Positions 47,741 to 57,663 of a stretch of 64,000 bases of DNA are shown in pieces (within the stretch, counting starts at the first letter, position 1; the number at the start of each line of letters is the position of its first letter). The DNA lies in NCBI RefSeq assembly GCF_009931695.1, contig NZ_CP048000.1, positions 4,792,501 through 4,856,500 on the forward strand, given 5' to 3'. A program made the translations under genes and the position numbers. The notes beneath the pieces were generated by a model. That model was not told where the DNA came from. It ran no database searches and saw only the letters and a program-made list of their open reading frames with translations. The stretch comes from Anaerocolumna sedimenticola (GTDB taxonomy: Bacteria; Bacillota; Clostridia; Lachnospirales; Lachnospiraceae).

Positions 47741-47817
47741 GCTGGTGCAAAATAGTCAATTTACTAAACTTGTGTCTAGAATATGATTTTTATTTCTTGA
47801 ATTTTGCAACAGCCCTA
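47741..47817 (-). terminator. Hairpin between binding protein and permease genes
   Basis: Arms AGGGCTGTTGCAAAAT and ATTTTGCACCAGCCCC pair (one mismatch) across a 45 base loop, then AATTTT on the minus strand. Probably partial termination or 3' end protection, so that binding protein exceeds permease. Confidence 0.65.
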
Positions 47818-47828
47818 ATCATTATTTA

Positions 47829-49196
47829 TTATTTCAGCAGATCCTGTTCCGTCTGGATTTCGGCTGCCAGATCCTCCGGAGTCTTAGAATTATTCAAAAG
47901 CTCCTGTATTCCCGTATTCATTACTTCAATCACCGATCCGTTCATTCTCAGATCATATACCGGTGTAAAGCTTACCCCGTCAACCAATTTTATAAAATCT
48001 TTGGACAACTGGGATATTTTAGACTGATCCGGATTATCAATGATTGCCGCGCCGATAATACCGTGTTCATTTGCTGCATATTCACACATATCATAACCGG
48101 TGGTTGCAAAGATAAAATCCATTGCCGCATCTAATTTTTTACCGGTAAGGTTCTTATTGACCGCAAAATACCATCCGCAGCCGCCGGATATACTGTCTGC
48201 CTTGCCGCCGTCAACTGCCGGTAAGATCGCTACTTTTGTATTGTTTAATATATCCTCTGAGGCAAAAGATTCTATTGCCGATACGGTCCAATGTCCTGAA
48301 ACAACAGAAGCCGCTTTTTCCTGAGAATAATATTCAACAGACTGGGTCTCAGTGATTGTGTTAAAATCCGGATTAAATACCTGTTTAACCGCCATTTCCT
48401 GCAGCTTTGTTAGTGCTGAAATAAATGCCTGGTCCGTAAATTTAGCCTTTCCGTCATGGGCAATAATACTGTTTGTCCAATCCATACCGGTATAACGGTC
48501 TCCCAATGTGGAAAGGATACAGGATTCTGCAGGCCATCTCTCTGAATTTCCTAATGCGATTGCAGCAATTCCCTTTTCATTAAATTTCTCAGCTGCGGAG
48601 GATATGTCATCCCAATTATCCGGAAAAGTATCATATCCGATGGATTTCCATAACTTGTCATTGTAATAGACAACTGATGTAATGGATAACTGGTTCGGCA
48701 GACCATAAATATTTCCATCCCTTGTTGCGGCATCAAATACCCCTTCGCGAAAAGCATCTTTATGTTCATACTTATCTAAATAATCGTTAATCGGTGCCAT
48801 AATGCCGTTATCAACAAAGTTGTCTACCCAGGAACCCTTAACCATAAAAATGTCCGGTACTTCATTCACTGCAGCCTGCGCCTGGATTTTGGTGGAATAG
48901 TCCGACTGGGACATTGACTGCTGGTTCAGTGTAATATCCGGGTTTTCCTGCTGCCATTTTTCCGCCATGGTTAAAAAGCTGTCACCTACTGCATTGCTGC
49001 TTCGTTCTTCTTCCAGATAATAATGTGATACGGTTAATTCAACATCTTCCCCTGTTTCCCCGCTGTCTGTTTCTCCTCCTGCATTTTCCCCGCTGGCAGC
49101 CTCCTGCTTTGGTGTGTCCGTCTTTGCACTGCTGCATGCCGTTAAAGCTAAAATCATTGCCATAAGTAAAGCTAAAGTACATATGTTTTTTTTCAT
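47829..49196 (-). CDS. Family 1 extracellular sugar-binding lipoprotein
   Basis: 455 residues. Lipoprotein signal ends in the lipobox A-L-T-A-C, followed by a low-complexity glycine/glutamate linker (about 25-50) and a family 1 binding domain (about 55-450). It captures sugars for the two downstream CUT1 permeases. The start is the ATG at 49194-49196, with GGAGG 8 bases upstream; a TTG two codons earlier lies too close to it. First gene of the mannoside operon, divergent from the YesM/YesN pair. Confidence 0.92.
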   Translation of the reverse strand: MKKNICTLALLMAMILALTACSSAKTDTPKQEAASGENAGGETDSGETGEDVELTVSHYYLEEERSSNAVGDSFLTMAEKWQQENPDITLNQQSMSQSDYSTKIQAQAAVNEVPDIFMVKGSWVDNFVDNGIMAPINDYLDKYEHKDAFREGVFDAATRDGNIYGLPNQLSITSVVYYNDKLWKSIGYDTFPDNWDDISSAAEKFNEKGIAAIALGNSERWPAESCILSTLGDRYTGMDWTNSIIAHDGKAKFTDQAFISALTKLQEMAVKQVFNPDFNTITETQSVEYYSQEKAASVVSGHWTVSAIESFASEDILNNTKVAILPAVDGGKADSISGGCGWYFAVNKNLTGKKLDAAMDFIFATTGYDMCEYAANEHGIIGAAIIDNPDQSKISQLSKDFIKLVDGVSFTPVYDLRMNGSVIEVMNTGIQELLNNSKTPEDLAAEIQTEQDLLK

Positions 49197-49501
49197 ACCC
49201 AATACCTCCGTTTAATTTGATACCTTATTTTAACCCGTAAAGAAGAAAGAAAAAAGCCATGAAACACGCTATTCTTATCCTCATAAAATGACTTTTTCAT
49301 GTTACTGCTAATTTCTTGGAAGTTTTCACCATTAAAATATCCCATATTCTTTACCAATATCCCAAGATAATGTCGTGTTTTTCTTTCCAGTTCTAATTGA
49401 TTGACACTCCTATTTGCAGATGATAAAATTTAAACATAAGTTATAAATAAATCTATACATAAGTCAGCCATCTCATAATAAAGAGAGGTAATTTAATACA
49501 T
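49197..49501. promoter_or_regulatory. Divergent regulatory region of the mannoside locus
   Basis: 305 bases between the binding protein gene (minus) and the sensor kinase gene (plus). Ribosome sites lie at both ends (CCTCCG near 49205, GAGGTAA near 49485). The response regulator binding site is expected here, but no dyad was recognised. Confidence 0.4.
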
Positions 49502-51235
49502 ATGAAAATGTCGATGCAGAAAAAAATTATCCTGTTTTTTATTTGCCTGGTTACTCTTCCTATCTTAATAATATATATGCTCGTAAGCAATATCTTTATT
49601 AAGAGCACACAGAAAGATATGACAACAATCTATGCTGCTAATATCAGAGAGGTTGGCAAGAATATCGATGTTATATTAGGCAGTGCGTTGGATCTGTCCA
49701 TCTATCCGCTGATGGAACAGAACTTTAAGGCGTTTTTAACTGCTTCTGTACAATCCTCCAATTATAAAAAGATTAAAAAAAATGCCGGAGATATCCTTCT
49801 TTCCATGCCTTACGGATATACCTCAGGAATACACGGGGTAAGTATTACCAACATGGCACAGGATTCTCTCAAAACGAACATAAATACCAAACTGACGTCA
49901 TCCGATATGAATGAAGCCGGGAGATTGAATGGTTCGCCCTATTGGGATTATTCCAAAAGCGGTTTGAGAAACGGATACCTGTATTTAACCCGTCTCTTAA
50001 AAAACCCCAGTAACATCTCACAGCATATCGGATATGTAAAACTTTCCATAAGCTGTAATAAGATACAGTCCAGTATCTTGCAAAACCAACAGGATAATCA
50101 GACCTCCTATTTTATCATCGCTAAAGACGACCGTTACATCATCCGGTCGGACAATAATAACTATTTGGAAAATCAAAGAACCAGCCTTACCTATCACCGG
50201 TTATCCAGGCTGGCCGCCTCAAAAAAAGGCAGCACGATTATTGACGGCCATATTGTCTCTGCATATCCATTGGGCAGAACTGATTTTATTATCTACAGCA
50301 TAACGAAACCGGAAGTACTGTCTGCGGTGAAACATAGCTTTTATTTAAACATGGCAATCATTTTTATTATCGTATTAATCTTTTCCCTGCTGCTTTCCAT
50401 AGCTTTTTCCAAAATTATTATGACTCCCCTGGAACGGCTGGGTCATTATATGAAATCCATTTCAAATGAAGACTTTACCGTACGATATCCCGTTAAAGGT
50501 TCGGATGAAATTTCTGTTATGGCGGAACATTTTAATAACATGGCGGAACGCCTGAATTTCTTATACACAGAAGTCTATATGGGGGAACTTAAGTTAAAAC
50601 AGTCCCAACTGGATATCCTGCAGAATCAGATTAATCCCCATTTTCTATATAACACTCTGGACACCATTTATTGGATGTCCCGGATGGGGGATAACGAAAA
50701 TGTAAGCATCATGGTATCGAATATGTCACGTATGATGCGTCTGACACTGGCTCCTAAGACCAATGATAAAATACAGCTGTCACAGGAACTGGAACATCTC
50801 TCCTGTTATATCAATATCCAGAAGATCCGATACGGAAAAAAGGTAACTTTCGAACTGCAATATGGGGAGGAAATCACCGGTGAATATGTACTTAGTTTTC
50901 TGTTGCAGCCGCTGGTTGAAAATGCCTTGGTCCACGGCCTTTCCAATTGTCTTAAAGGTACCGTAAAAATAAACATTTACGAACAGGAGGATACTATTTA
51001 TTACGAAGTGTCAAATGACGGAGAACCCATTAACGAAGAAGAAATCGATAATATTTTAAATGCTGCGGATAAAAGTATGAAAGGTTTTGCACTTAGAAAT
51101 ATTAATGAGCGAATTAAATTAAAATACGGGGATAACTATTCTTTAACCTGTTATAGAGAAGCAGAATTCAGTGTTTTCAAAATCGTTCAGCCAAAGGAGG
51201 CCATTCATTATGATAAAGATACTAATTGTGGATGA
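49502..51235 (+). CDS. Sensor histidine kinase, YesM/LytS-type
   Basis: 577 residues. Two membrane segments (about 10-30 and 280-305) enclose an extracellular sensor of about 250 residues. HAMP (M-T-P-L-E-R-L-G-H-Y-M), the His-kinase motif Q-N-Q-I-N-P-H-F-L-Y-N-T-L-D with the phosphorylated histidine, and an ATPase domain (L-L-Q-P-L-V-E-N-A-L-V-H-G) follow. It probably senses extracellular oligosaccharides, perhaps through the binding protein, and signals to the response regulator gene that overlaps its 3' end by 26 bases. Confidence 0.93.
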   Translation: MKMSMQKKIILFFICLVTLPILIIYMLVSNIFIKSTQKDMTTIYAANIREVGKNIDVILGSALDLSIYPLMEQNFKAFLTASVQSSNYKKIKKNAGDILLSMPYGYTSGIHGVSITNMAQDSLKTNINTKLTSSDMNEAGRLNGSPYWDYSKSGLRNGYLYLTRLLKNPSNISQHIGYVKLSISCNKIQSSILQNQQDNQTSYFIIAKDDRYIIRSDNNNYLENQRTSLTYHRLSRLAASKKGSTIIDGHIVSAYPLGRTDFIIYSITKPEVLSAVKHSFYLNMAIIFIIVLIFSLLLSIAFSKIIMTPLERLGHYMKSISNEDFTVRYPVKGSDEISVMAEHFNNMAERLNFLYTEVYMGELKLKQSQLDILQNQINPHFLYNTLDTIYWMSRMGDNENVSIMVSNMSRMMRLTLAPKTNDKIQLSQELEHLSCYINIQKIRYGKKVTFELQYGEEITGEYVLSFLLQPLVENALVHGLSNCLKGTVKINIYEQEDTIYYEVSNDGEPINEEEIDNILNAADKSMKGFALRNINERIKLKYGDNYSLTCYREAEFSVFKIVQPKEAIHYDKDTNCG

Positions 51236-52718
51236 TGAGGATTATATCCGCCAGGGTATGCGCTACACCATTCCCTGGGAAGATTATGGCATGGAAATCA
51301 TTGCGGAAGCTTCCAATGGAGAAGAAGCACTTAAGTTAGCCGTCCGCCTGAAACCGGATATTGTATTGGCCGATATCCAGATGCCTGTTATGAGCGGTCT
51401 TAAACTGGCAAGCGAGTTGGGTACGCTGATGCCTGAGACAAAGGTTATTATCTTAACCGCCTATGGTAATACGGAAAATTTAACAGGCGCAATTGATGTG
51501 AAAGTAAGTGCCTTTTTGTTAAAAAGTGCGGACAGTCAAAAGATTCTGGAAACCGTTTTAAACGTAAAAAAAGAAATTGAAACAGAACGTAAACAATTAC
51601 AGAAAATAGAACAGCTGACAAATATATATGATGAAAACCGCCACCTTATTAAGGCCACTTTACTATCCAGATATATACTGAAACAGATATGTTATTCGGA
51701 CTTTTCCAGGAAAGCGGAAAAAATCGATCTTGACATTACAGGAGATTCCTTTTCTTTAGTACTGATTAAATGCAGCTATGACAATGAGAAACTGGCAATC
51801 GGCAGTTTCATACACAGCTTTCATGACTATCAGCCGTTTGCATTTTTTATCCAGGACCAGTTAGCCGTCATTCTATTAAAATCCTATAGCAAACCCCTCA
51901 CCAAAAGTGAGATGGATGAACTGCTGCCAGGTATTTTGCCCCTGACTTTCGGAAATTGTATTGTAGTGATGAACCATATTTCCTCCTACAAAGATTTCCC
52001 TGTAATTTATCCGATTTTAATACAAGCCCTGGAGCATTGCTTCTGGAATTCGGAAGCCTCCTATACCCTGCTGTCACCGGCAGATAAGATTACTACTGAA
52101 TCTGCTGTTAATACTTTCCCCTTGGAAAGCAGCCTGATTGCCCATATCATCACCCAAAACATAGCGGCAATCAATGCTTCACTTGATGATTACTATTCTT
52201 ATATGTCCCAAAGAAAAGTATCCCGGCAGCTTTTTATAGACTCCATACGCAGACTGGTTGTACTAATCAGTGCAATATCAGAAGAAAACATCGATATCCT
52301 TAAAATAAATGAACTAATTGATGAGCTTGAGACTCCCAAGGAAATTATTGATTTGATTGCCAGCCTTGCAATCCCCTCCTTAGATGCTTCACTTTCCAAC
52401 TCCCAAATCAATACTGCCCTTCAGTATATCAACGGGCATTATACCGAAGACTTATACCTGGAGGATGTTGCAAAAGCCGTTTATCTTTCGGCAGGATATT
52501 TAAGCCGGATCTTTAAGGGGGAAACCGGGTACTCATTTAAAGAATATATACATAAGCTTAGGATTTCAAAAGCACAGCAGTTAATCTGCCAGACCAACTT
52601 AAAATATTATGAAATTGCTGAAAAAGTCGGATATAAAAACTATAAATATTTTTCTTCCTATTTTAATAAAATTACCGGGTGCAGTGCAAAGGAATATCGT
52701 GTTTTACATTCCAATTAA
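51210..52718 (+). CDS. Response regulator with AraC output domain, YesN-type
   Basis: 502 residues. The receiver domain (about 1-120) has D8, D9 and the phospho-acceptor D55 in L-A-D-I-Q-M-P. A middle region of about 270 residues follows, then a C-terminal AraC domain with two helix-turn-helix motifs (Y-L-E-D-V-A-K-A-V-Y-L-S-A-G-Y-L-S-R-I-F and the second ending C-S-A-K-E-Y-R). AAAGGAGG lies 8 bases before the ATG at 51210. Likely activates the divergent mannoside operon when phosphorylated. Confidence 0.93.
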   Translation: MIKILIVDDEDYIRQGMRYTIPWEDYGMEIIAEASNGEEALKLAVRLKPDIVLADIQMPVMSGLKLASELGTLMPETKVIILTAYGNTENLTGAIDVKVSAFLLKSADSQKILETVLNVKKEIETERKQLQKIEQLTNIYDENRHLIKATLLSRYILKQICYSDFSRKAEKIDLDITGDSFSLVLIKCSYDNEKLAIGSFIHSFHDYQPFAFFIQDQLAVILLKSYSKPLTKSEMDELLPGILPLTFGNCIVVMNHISSYKDFPVIYPILIQALEHCFWNSEASYTLLSPADKITTESAVNTFPLESSLIAHIITQNIAAINASLDDYYSYMSQRKVSRQLFIDSIRRLVVLISAISEENIDILKINELIDELETPKEIIDLIASLAIPSLDASLSNSQINTALQYINGHYTEDLYLEDVAKAVYLSAGYLSRIFKGETGYSFKEYIHKLRISKAQQLICQTNLKYYEIAEKVGYKNYKYFSSYFNKITGCSAKEYRVLHSN

Positions 52719-52772
52719 GACATATATCTATCCTTACAGTCTGAAAAGTTTGAAAGTTCTCTCCTTTTCAGA

Positions 52773-53443
52773 CTATAGGGAATCGCTTAATTTATCCATA
52801 TCCACAATCTTAACCATATCCCGGTCTACTTCAATGAGTCCGTCTTCCTGCATTTTAATCATTTCCCTGGAAAGGGAAGGTCTGGTTACATTAAGATAAG
52901 CAGAAAATTGTTCCCGGTTCATGGTTAGTTTGACATATTTTTTGTTATTACAATTTTCCAGCAGGTATTTGGCAATCTTCTGCCGCAGGCTTCCGCTGGT
53001 TAACAACTGTACTTTATTATTTAAAAAATAGGCTTTCTGAGCCAATATACCCAACATATTCTGTATGATTACCGAATGGGCATTGCAGGATTTATCACAG
53101 GTTGAAAAAAAATATTCTTTTGGTATGGCCAGTACCGTAGAATCGGTATTAGCCATTGCATAATATTTATAATCCGCTTTTTCCAAAAAACATATACCTC
53201 TCCAAATATATCCTTTTCTTCAATATTGGTAACGATATATTTTCTTCCGTCGGGTGTATCCTTACATACGGCTACGGAGCCTTGAAGCAGTACGTATAGC
53301 GCTTTAGGCGGATCCATCTGGCTGAAGATGATTTGGTTTTTTTCATAGTCCTTAAGTTTGGCCTTGGAGCATCCTAGGCACATTTCTATTTCTTCCTGTG
53401 TTAATCCTTTAAAAAGGACATTGTCTTTAATTTTATCTATCAT
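52773..53443 (-). CDS. Crp/Fnr family transcriptional regulator (frameshifted)
   Basis: About 223 residues after correction. A cyclic-nucleotide-binding-type domain (about 15-125) is followed by a long dimer helix and a Crp-type winged helix-turn-helix (N-R-E-Q-F-S-A-Y-L-N-V-T-R-P-S-L-S-R-E). Two overlapping frames join if one base is added to the six-base run at 53185-53190, giving E-V-Y-V-F-L-E-K-A-D-Y-K-Y-Y. It contains C-D-K-S-C but no Fnr-type four-cysteine set. Its ATG follows the folA stop by one base, with a weak ribosome site, so translation may be coupled. An HcpR role is possible. Confidence 0.82.
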
Positions 53444-53444
53444 A

Positions 53445-53936
53445 TTATTTTTTTCTCACATATTTATAAAATATATATTCAATATCATAATAAGTACGTT
53501 CATCCGATTCCGCCTCAATTACCCATTCCGGTTTTTCATCCAGATTAGGAAAATACGTATCGGCATGATATGCATAATCTATTTTTGTTATATGGGCTAC
53601 ATCACAATAATCAAGCATCTGTTTATAGATGCTTGCTCCTCCGATAACATAAACATCTTCCGATTTATAATCTTTAGCAACCTCCAGGGCTTCCTCCACA
53701 CTATGAACCACAATGGCATCATTGACGTAAAAATCCGGCCTGGAAGTAATTACGATATTGGTTCTGTTTATTAAGGGTCTGCCTCCCGGAAATGTTTCCA
53801 GTGTATTTCTTCCCATAATGACTACTTTGTTCATGGTCTCATCCCGAAAAAAGCGCATATCTTCCGGTATGCTGATCAATAATTTATTTTGGTATCCAAT
53901 AGCCCAGTTTTTGTCTACTGCAACAATTAAATTCAT
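53445..53936 (-). CDS. folA: Dihydrofolate reductase
   Basis: 163 residues, usual length. Reduces dihydrofolate to tetrahydrofolate with NADPH, needed after the thymidylate synthase reaction. Family motifs are present: A-V-D-K-N-W-A-I-G-Y-Q-N-K-L-L (Met20 loop), P-E-D-M-R-F-F-R (substrate site), M-G-R-N-T-L-E-T-F-P and V-I-G-G-A-S-I-Y (NADPH site). GGGAG precedes the ATG. It follows thyA, the standard pairing. Confidence 0.97.
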   Translation of the reverse strand: MNLIVAVDKNWAIGYQNKLLISIPEDMRFFRDETMNKVVIMGRNTLETFPGGRPLINRTNIVITSRPDFYVNDAIVVHSVEEALEVAKDYKSEDVYVIGGASIYKQMLDYCDVAHITKIDYAYHADTYFPNLDEKPEWVIEAESDERTYYDIEYIFYKYVRKK

Positions 53937-54092
53937 AATTCAACTCCCGTCCTTTCTGTATTGATACGAACAGATACGGTTTTATGCTGTTTTAACGCAC
54001 CATATCTTGTCTCTCCTTAAAAGATCTTTTACTTGCCTCTATTTAAAAGACCTTATCTTTTACTTGTCTCTTTGACAGGCCTTATCTTTTTA

Positions 54093-54940
54093 TTACACTG
54101 CTACGGGTATATGTTCAATTTTAGGACCTGTCAAGTAATTATCCAGTCTAAAATCATCTACCGTAAACTGATAAAAATCTTTAATATCAGGATTCATCCA
54201 GAATACGGGCGCTTCATAAACGGGTCTTGCTATTAGTTCTTTAATAATTGGAATATGACGGTCATAAATATGGGCATCCGCTATAACATGCACTAACTCC
54301 CCAACCTCCATATCACAAACCTGTGCCAGCATATGGACCAATACTGCATACTGACATACATTCCAGTTATTAGCTGCCAATATATCCTGGGAACGCTGAT
54401 TTAAAATGGCATTCAGTTTCAGCTTTTCGCTGTCTTTTGCTTTGGTTACATTAAAAGTCATACTGTAGGCACAGGGATATAGATTCATTTCATAAAGATC
54501 CTGGTGGACATAAATATTGGTCATAATCCGGCGGCTATACGGATTATTTTTTAAATCATAAATCACTCTGTCTACCTGGTCCATTTCTCCTTCTTTGTAC
54601 TTGTGTTTTACACCTAATTGGTAACCGTAAGCTTTTCCGATGGAACCCGTTTCATCCGCCCAGCTGTCCCAGATATGACTGATCAATTGGTTAACATTAT
54701 TGGATTTTTCTGCCATATCCATAATAATTCGTCTATGCAGCTTTTAATTGCTGTTCTTCTTAAGGTTATTGCCGGGAATTCTTTGGATAAATCATAACGG
54801 TTTACCACACCAAATTTTTTAATAGTATAGGCACTTGTCCCATCTTCCCATTTAGGGCGAACCTTTTCTCCTTCCGTGCTAACTCCGTTTTCTAAGACAT
54901 CATTACACATATCAATAAAAATTTTATCTGCTAAACTCAT
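54093..54940 (-). CDS. thyA: Thymidylate synthase (frameshifted)
   Basis: About 282 residues after correction. Methylates dUMP to dTMP with methylene-tetrahydrofolate. Two frames join if one base is added to the five-base run at 54705-54709, giving E-L-L-W-I-W-Q-K-K-S-N-N-V. The active-site cysteine lies in N-L-Y-P-C-A-Y-S-M-T-F; L-N-Q-R-S-Q-D is the phosphate-binding motif. The start is the ATG at 54938-54940 with AAAGGATGG upstream. A GTG six codons earlier overlaps the ribosome site. First gene of thyA-folA-crp. Confidence 0.94.
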
Positions 54941-55098
54941 ACTCAGCCATCCTTTCACTTTAATCAGGCCTGGGCAGGGAATATTTAAGCCTGTTTGTCT
55001 ACCGCAATTATATCATCATACCTTATGACCGTCAAATAATTATACGGCCGTACTGCCATTTGTTTATGTAAATTTCTGTTAGTTTATAATCGAATTAG

Positions 55099-55161
55099 AA
55101 AAAAAAAAAAACACCCTCCGGATGGTTTTAAGTTTTAAAATCATTTACCCGGGCAGGGTGC
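55099..55161 (-). terminator. Strong terminator of nrdD
   Basis: CACCCTGCCCGG / CCGGAGGGTG arms around a 26 base loop, followed by 13 T on the minus strand. 61 bases after the nrdD stop. Confidence 0.9.
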
Positions 55162-55221
55162 TTTCTCTTGATCGGAAGAAGCATACTATCTTAGTCTCAC
55201 CGTATCATGTACTTTTTTGAT

Positions 55222-57663
55222 TTATTTGACACCAGCCATTTGCTCTTCCATAAAAAATTTTATATTGGAAGCATTGGCATATTTTTTAAATTGTCCATCC
55301 CTAACTACTACAAGTGTAGGTGCCTGCATAACTCCGTATTCTCTGGTAAGCTCCGGATTATCCTCTGCATCCACCTGGATGTAAGGATAGCTGCCTAAAA
55401 ATTCTTTAGCGAGTTTACAATTGGGACAGGTTTTGGTTGTAAACAGATATACTCTGTTCTGTCTTGCATCTGCTGCCGCAATTTCATCCATATAAAAGGA
55501 AACTTCTGCAGAACTTTCCTTGGAACCTTCCGCATAATATTCTTCGGAAATATCTTCACGGTCACAGCCATCGCTTACAGGCATAAGCCTGGATTGATTC
55601 ATCTCATAGAGTTTTCTGTTCTTATATTCTTGTGCCTTACCTTCATTCCAGTTTTGTACCGGGCGATAATAACCGGTAATACGGCTGTATACTTCTGCAT
55701 TTTCACCGCATTCGGGACATTTAAACTGTTCACCCGTTAAATATCCGTGGTTTTTACAGATAGAATAGGTAGGTGATAAGGTGTAGTAAGGTAATTTATA
55801 ATTTTCGGCTATGGTACGTACTAATTTTGCCGCCGCTTTCCAATCCGGTAATTTCTCTCCTAAAAATGCATGGAATACGGTTCCTGAAGTATATAGGGTC
55901 TGAAGCTGATCCTGAACGTCCAAAGCTTCAAAGATATCTTCCGTATAACCTACCGGTAAATGGGAGCTATTGGTATAATAAGGAGTATCGCCCAGCTTGC
56001 CTGCTGTCTTAATTAATGGCCAGCGTTTCCTGTCATGTTTAGCAAGACGGTAACTGGTTGATTCGGCCGGTGTTGCTTCCAGGTTATAGAGGTCGCCGTA
56101 TTCCTCCTGATAATCGGATAACCGTTCTCTCATATGATTTAATACTTTTACGCTGAAAGCCTGGGTAGCCGGATCAGTCATATCTTTTCCCAGCCATTTT
56201 GCGTTTAAACCAACTTCATTCATACCCAAAAGACCAATGGTGGAGAAATGATTTTCAAAAGTTCCCAAGTAACGTTTTGTATATGGGTATAAACCTTCTT
56301 CCAGAAGTTTCGTGATAACATCCCGTTTAACTTTTAAGGAACGGGCAGAAATGTCCATCATACGGTCTAAGCGTTTAAAGAAATCTTCCTCTGAAGCGGA
56401 CTGATAAGCGATTCTTGGCATATTAATCGTAACAACACCAATGGAACCGGTACTTTCTCCTGAACCAAAGAAACCGCCTGTCTTCTTTCTAAGCTCCCTT
56501 AGATCAAGACGAAGTCTGCAGCACATGGAACGTACATCACTGGGCTCCATATCGCTGTTGATATAGTTTGAAAAATAGGGAGTTCCATATTTTGCGGTCA
56601 TTTCAAATAACAAACAGTTATTTTCCGTATCGGACCAGTCAAAGTTGCTGGTAATGGAATAGGTAGGTATAGGGTATTGGAATCCCCTTCCATTCGCATC
56701 CCCTTCTAACATAATTTCAATAAAAGCTTTATTGACCATGTCCATTTCTTTTTTACAATCTTTATACTTAAAGTCAACTTCTTTACCGCCCACAATACAA
56801 TTAAGTTCAGCCAGATCGTTCGGTACCGTCCAGTCCAGTGTGATATTGGAGAATGGCGCCTGAGTCCCCCAGCGGCTTGGTGTATTAACGCCGTAAATAA
56901 AAGACTGGATGCATTGTTTTACTTCACGGTATGAGAGGTCGTCAATCTTTACAAAAGGTGCTAAATAGGTATCAAAAGAAGAAAATGCCTGCGCGCCGGC
57001 CCATTCATTCTGCATGATTCCTAAAAAATTAACCATCTGGTTACATAGGGTTGAAAGATGGCTTGCCGGAGAAGAAGTAATCTTTCCAGGTATTCCGCCC
57101 AAACCTTCCGTTATTAACTGCTTTAAGGACCATCCGGCACAATAACCGGTTAACATGGAAAGGTCATGCAAATGAATATCCGCATTTCTATGGGCATTGG
57201 CTATTTCTTCGTCATAGATTTCAGACAACCAGTAGTTGGCAGTAATGGACCCGGAATTATGTAATATTAAACCACCTACGGAATAAGTAACTGTCGAATT
57301 TTCTTTCACACGCCAGTCCTCTTCTTTCACATAACTGTTGACAATTTCTTTATAATCAAGGATAGTCGATTTCATGTTACGGATGCGTTCCCTGTTTTTA
57401 CGATATAAGATATACGCTTTAGCTACATCCGTATAGCCTGTCTGCTCTAAAACGTGCTCTACACTATCTTGTATATCCTCAACGTGCACCAATCCGTCTT
57501 TAACTTTGGTATTAAAATCCGCCGTAACTCTTAATGATAACAGGCCAATGATATCTTCTGTAAAATTTTTTTCCGTTGCCTTGAAAGCCTTAGTGATGGC
57601 TTCCGTTATTTTAGACAGATTGAAATCAGCTATTTCTCCGTCTCTTTTTACTACTTGAATCAT
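55222..57663 (-). CDS. nrdD: Anaerobic ribonucleoside-triphosphate reductase with C-terminal thioredoxin-like domain
   Basis: 813 residues. Makes deoxynucleotides without oxygen. An N-terminal ATP cone (about 1-90, V-V-K-R-D-G-E-I-A-D-F) precedes the glycyl-radical barrel. The zinc cysteines C-K-N-H-G and C-P-E-C-G come before the radical glycine G664 in S-R-I-T-G-Y-Y-R-P. After residue 735 comes a thioredoxin/glutaredoxin-like segment with T-K-T-C-P-N-C-K, V-D-A-E-D-N-P and A-P-T-L-V-V-V. The start is the ATG at 57661-57663 with AAGGGGG upstream. The activase gene nrdG is not in the window. Paired NrdR boxes lie upstream. Confidence 0.95.
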   Translation of the reverse strand: MIQVVKRDGEIADFNLSKITEAITKAFKATEKNFTEDIIGLLSLRVTADFNTKVKDGLVHVEDIQDSVEHVLEQTGYTDVAKAYILYRKNRERIRNMKSTILDYKEIVNSYVKEEDWRVKENSTVTYSVGGLILHNSGSITANYWLSEIYDEEIANAHRNADIHLHDLSMLTGYCAGWSLKQLITEGLGGIPGKITSSPASHLSTLCNQMVNFLGIMQNEWAGAQAFSSFDTYLAPFVKIDDLSYREVKQCIQSFIYGVNTPSRWGTQAPFSNITLDWTVPNDLAELNCIVGGKEVDFKYKDCKKEMDMVNKAFIEIMLEGDANGRGFQYPIPTYSITSNFDWSDTENNCLLFEMTAKYGTPYFSNYINSDMEPSDVRSMCCRLRLDLRELRKKTGGFFGSGESTGSIGVVTINMPRIAYQSASEEDFFKRLDRMMDISARSLKVKRDVITKLLEEGLYPYTKRYLGTFENHFSTIGLLGMNEVGLNAKWLGKDMTDPATQAFSVKVLNHMRERLSDYQEEYGDLYNLEATPAESTSYRLAKHDRKRWPLIKTAGKLGDTPYYTNSSHLPVGYTEDIFEALDVQDQLQTLYTSGTVFHAFLGEKLPDWKAAAKLVRTIAENYKLPYYTLSPTYSICKNHGYLTGEQFKCPECGENAEVYSRITGYYRPVQNWNEGKAQEYKNRKLYEMNQSRLMPVSDGCDREDISEEYYAEGSKESSAEVSFYMDEIAAADARQNRVYLFTTKTCPNCKLAKEFLGSYPYIQVDAEDNPELTREYGVMQAPTLVVVRDGQFKKYANASNIKFFMEEQMAGVK

